6,080 nt of DNA from Actinomycetota bacterium (GTDB lineage: Bacteria; Actinomycetota; Acidimicrobiia; Acidimicrobiales; Ilumatobacteraceae). Made by a program: the position numbers and the translations under genes. Where the stretch lies: NCBI GenBank assembly GCA_016870295.1, contig VGBY01000066.1, positions 1-6,080 on the forward strand. Reading direction: 5' to 3'. This document shows, in pieces, positions 5,859 to 6,080 of this stretch (positions within the stretch are counted from its first letter, which is position 1; each line of letters starts with the position of its first letter). The notes under the pieces are model-generated. The model did no database searches. It was given only the letters and a program-made list of their open reading frames with translations, and was not told the origin of the DNA.

Positions 5859-5883
5859 CAAACCCATACTGGGCTTGGGTTTG
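5859..5883. repeat. 8-bp inverted repeat between the divergent promoters
   Basis: CAAACCCA (5859-5866) and TGGGTTTG (5876-5883) are perfect inverted arms around a 9-nt centre. A smaller palindrome, CCCA-TAC-TGGG (5863-5873), is nested and competes for the left arm. It is not a LexA site. It lies just upstream of the -35 of the rightward promoter (5892) and about 30 bp upstream of the lexA -35, a place where a second regulator could bind. Confidence 0.6.
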
Positions 5884-5891
5884 AGCGGGGG

Positions 5892-5920
5892 TTGTAAAGC
5901 GAACATCCGTTCGCTATGGT
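5892..5920 (+). promoter_or_regulatory. SOS promoter of the rightward gene at 6029
   Basis: TTGTAA (5892-5897) and TATGGT (5915-5920) are spaced by exactly 17 nt, and the spacer is the perfect LexA palindrome. Each hexamer matches four of six consensus positions. The predicted start is near 5927, leaving an untranslated leader of about 100 nt before the ATG at 6029. Confidence 0.6.
5898..5915. promoter_or_regulatory. LexA box 3, perfect palindrome
   Basis: AGCGAAC-ATCC-GTTCGCT is a perfect 7-bp-arm palindrome containing the full consensus CGAAC-N4-GTTCG at 5900-5913. It is the best operator in the window and sits between the -35 and -10 of the rightward promoter. Bound LexA would exclude RNA polymerase. 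Confidence 0.9.
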
Positions 5921-5933
5921 GAACTTGCCGAGG

Positions 5934-5947
5934 AGAACACCTGTTCG
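5934..5947. promoter_or_regulatory. LexA box 4 (early transcribed region)
   Basis: AGAAC-ACCT-GTTCG has one mismatch to consensus and begins 34 bp after box 3. It falls just downstream of the predicted transcription start of the rightward gene, where it could add a roadblock or cooperative binding. Confidence 0.6.
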
Positions 5948-5959
5948 CCTCAGCGAACA
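5942..5959 (+). repeat. 7-bp inverted repeat in the leader of the rightward gene
   Basis: TGTTCGC (5942-5948) and GCGAACA (5953-5959) are perfect inverted arms around CTCA, giving a tight hairpin in the leader RNA. In DNA it is an inside-out LexA box that shares the GTTCG half-site of box 4 and adds another CGAAC half-site. No T-tract follows, so it is not a terminator. Confidence 0.5.
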
Positions 5960-6028
5960 CCCCATCACTACGTTGTCAGTTCCCCCAACCACGATCCGTA
6001 ATCACCATCAACCGAAAGGAATCACCAC
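5960..6028 (+). other. Remaining leader of the rightward gene
   Basis: Between the hairpin and the ATG at 6029 the sequence is rich in A and C with few G, consistent with an unstructured 5' untranslated leader. I see no further promoter, riboswitch or ORF in it apart from the Shine-Dalgarno sequence. Confidence 0.4.
6015..6020 (+). promoter_or_regulatory. Ribosome binding site of the rightward gene
   Basis: AAAGGA lies 8 nt before the ATG at 6029 and fixes that start. It contrasts with the leaderless lexA on the other strand. Confidence 0.75.
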
Positions 6029-6080
6029 ATGGCCACCATCATCCTCGGCGGACAACTGAAGCCCGCCACGGTACGTAGCG
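6029..6080 (+). CDS. Start of an unidentified, probably SOS-controlled gene, cut by window end
   Basis: Only 17 codons are visible, reading MATIILGGQLKPATVRS. The start is supported by AAAGGA 8 nt upstream and by a promoter with a perfect LexA box. The residues match no motif I know and show no membrane segment yet, though too little is seen to exclude one. In several actinobacteria and firmicutes the gene divergent from lexA encodes a small LysM-containing cell-division inhibitor or cell-wall hydrolase (YneA, DivS, Rv2719c type), and nrdR often follows. That is a positional guess only; the sequence here neither supports nor contradicts it. Confidence 0.75.
   Translation, partial: MATIILGGQLKPATVRS

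Noticed and set aside
5793..5960. N-terminal extension of lexA (56 more codons in the open frame)
   Set aside because: It runs through the -35, -10, LexA boxes and the 5859-5883 palindrome, lacks LexA family residues, and a leaderless promoter points to ATG at 5792.
1..6080. CRISPR array, tRNA/rRNA gene, insertion sequence or prophage
   Set aside because: No spaced repeat series, tRNA-like cloverleaf, transposase motif or terminal inverted repeats seen; the coding content is continuous core genes.

Overview
This is a GC-rich stretch of bacterial chromosome with densely packed housekeeping genes. The order miaB-miaA-dapF-hflX, followed by lexA on the opposite strand, is the classic actinobacterial arrangement. 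The LexA operators are of the Gram-positive/actinobacterial type (CGAAC-N4-GTTCG), and the transaminase carries the actinobacterial DapC signature around its PLP lysine. An actinobacterium, possibly of the Acidimicrobiia, is my best inference; the class-level placement is a guess from sequence style.

Layout. 1-822 is the 3' two-thirds of miaB (5' end outside the window). 819-1730 is miaA, overlapping miaB by GTGA. 1770-2615 is dapF, 2638-3936 is hflX and 3959-5068 is dapC, all on the + strand with gaps of 39 nt or less, so the five genes look like one operon. 5069-5141 is a short convergent gap with no convincing terminator but with a duplicated copy of the lexA 3' end. 5142-5792 is lexA on the - strand. 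5793-6028 is a divergent regulatory region with two promoters, four LexA-box-like sites and two further inverted repeats. At 6029 a new + strand gene begins, of which only 17 codons are visible.

How the genes work together. MiaA and MiaB act in sequence on A37 of tRNAs reading UNN codons (i6A, then ms2i6A). DapC and DapF are late steps of the succinylase DAP/lysine pathway feeding peptidoglycan and lysine synthesis. HflX is a ribosome-splitting GTPase. LexA represses the SOS regulon, itself and very probably the gene at 6029, whose promoter spacer is exactly filled by a perfect LexA palindrome.

Points most worth a second look: (i) DapF has Ser84 where the family has the first catalytic Cys, while the second Cys (Cys218) is kept; (ii) the dapF-hflX and hflX-dapC gaps are each spanned end to end by an 8-9-codon mini-ORF whose start overlaps the upstream stop and whose stop overlaps the downstream start, and the miaA-dapF gap is filled in a similar way, suggesting relay-type translational coupling; (iii) the lexA start is 168 nt inside a longer open frame and is set by a leaderless promoter; (iv) the 3' tails of dapF and lexA are each duplicated just downstream of the gene. 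I see no wholly new defence or mobile system; the window is core genome with unusual control features.
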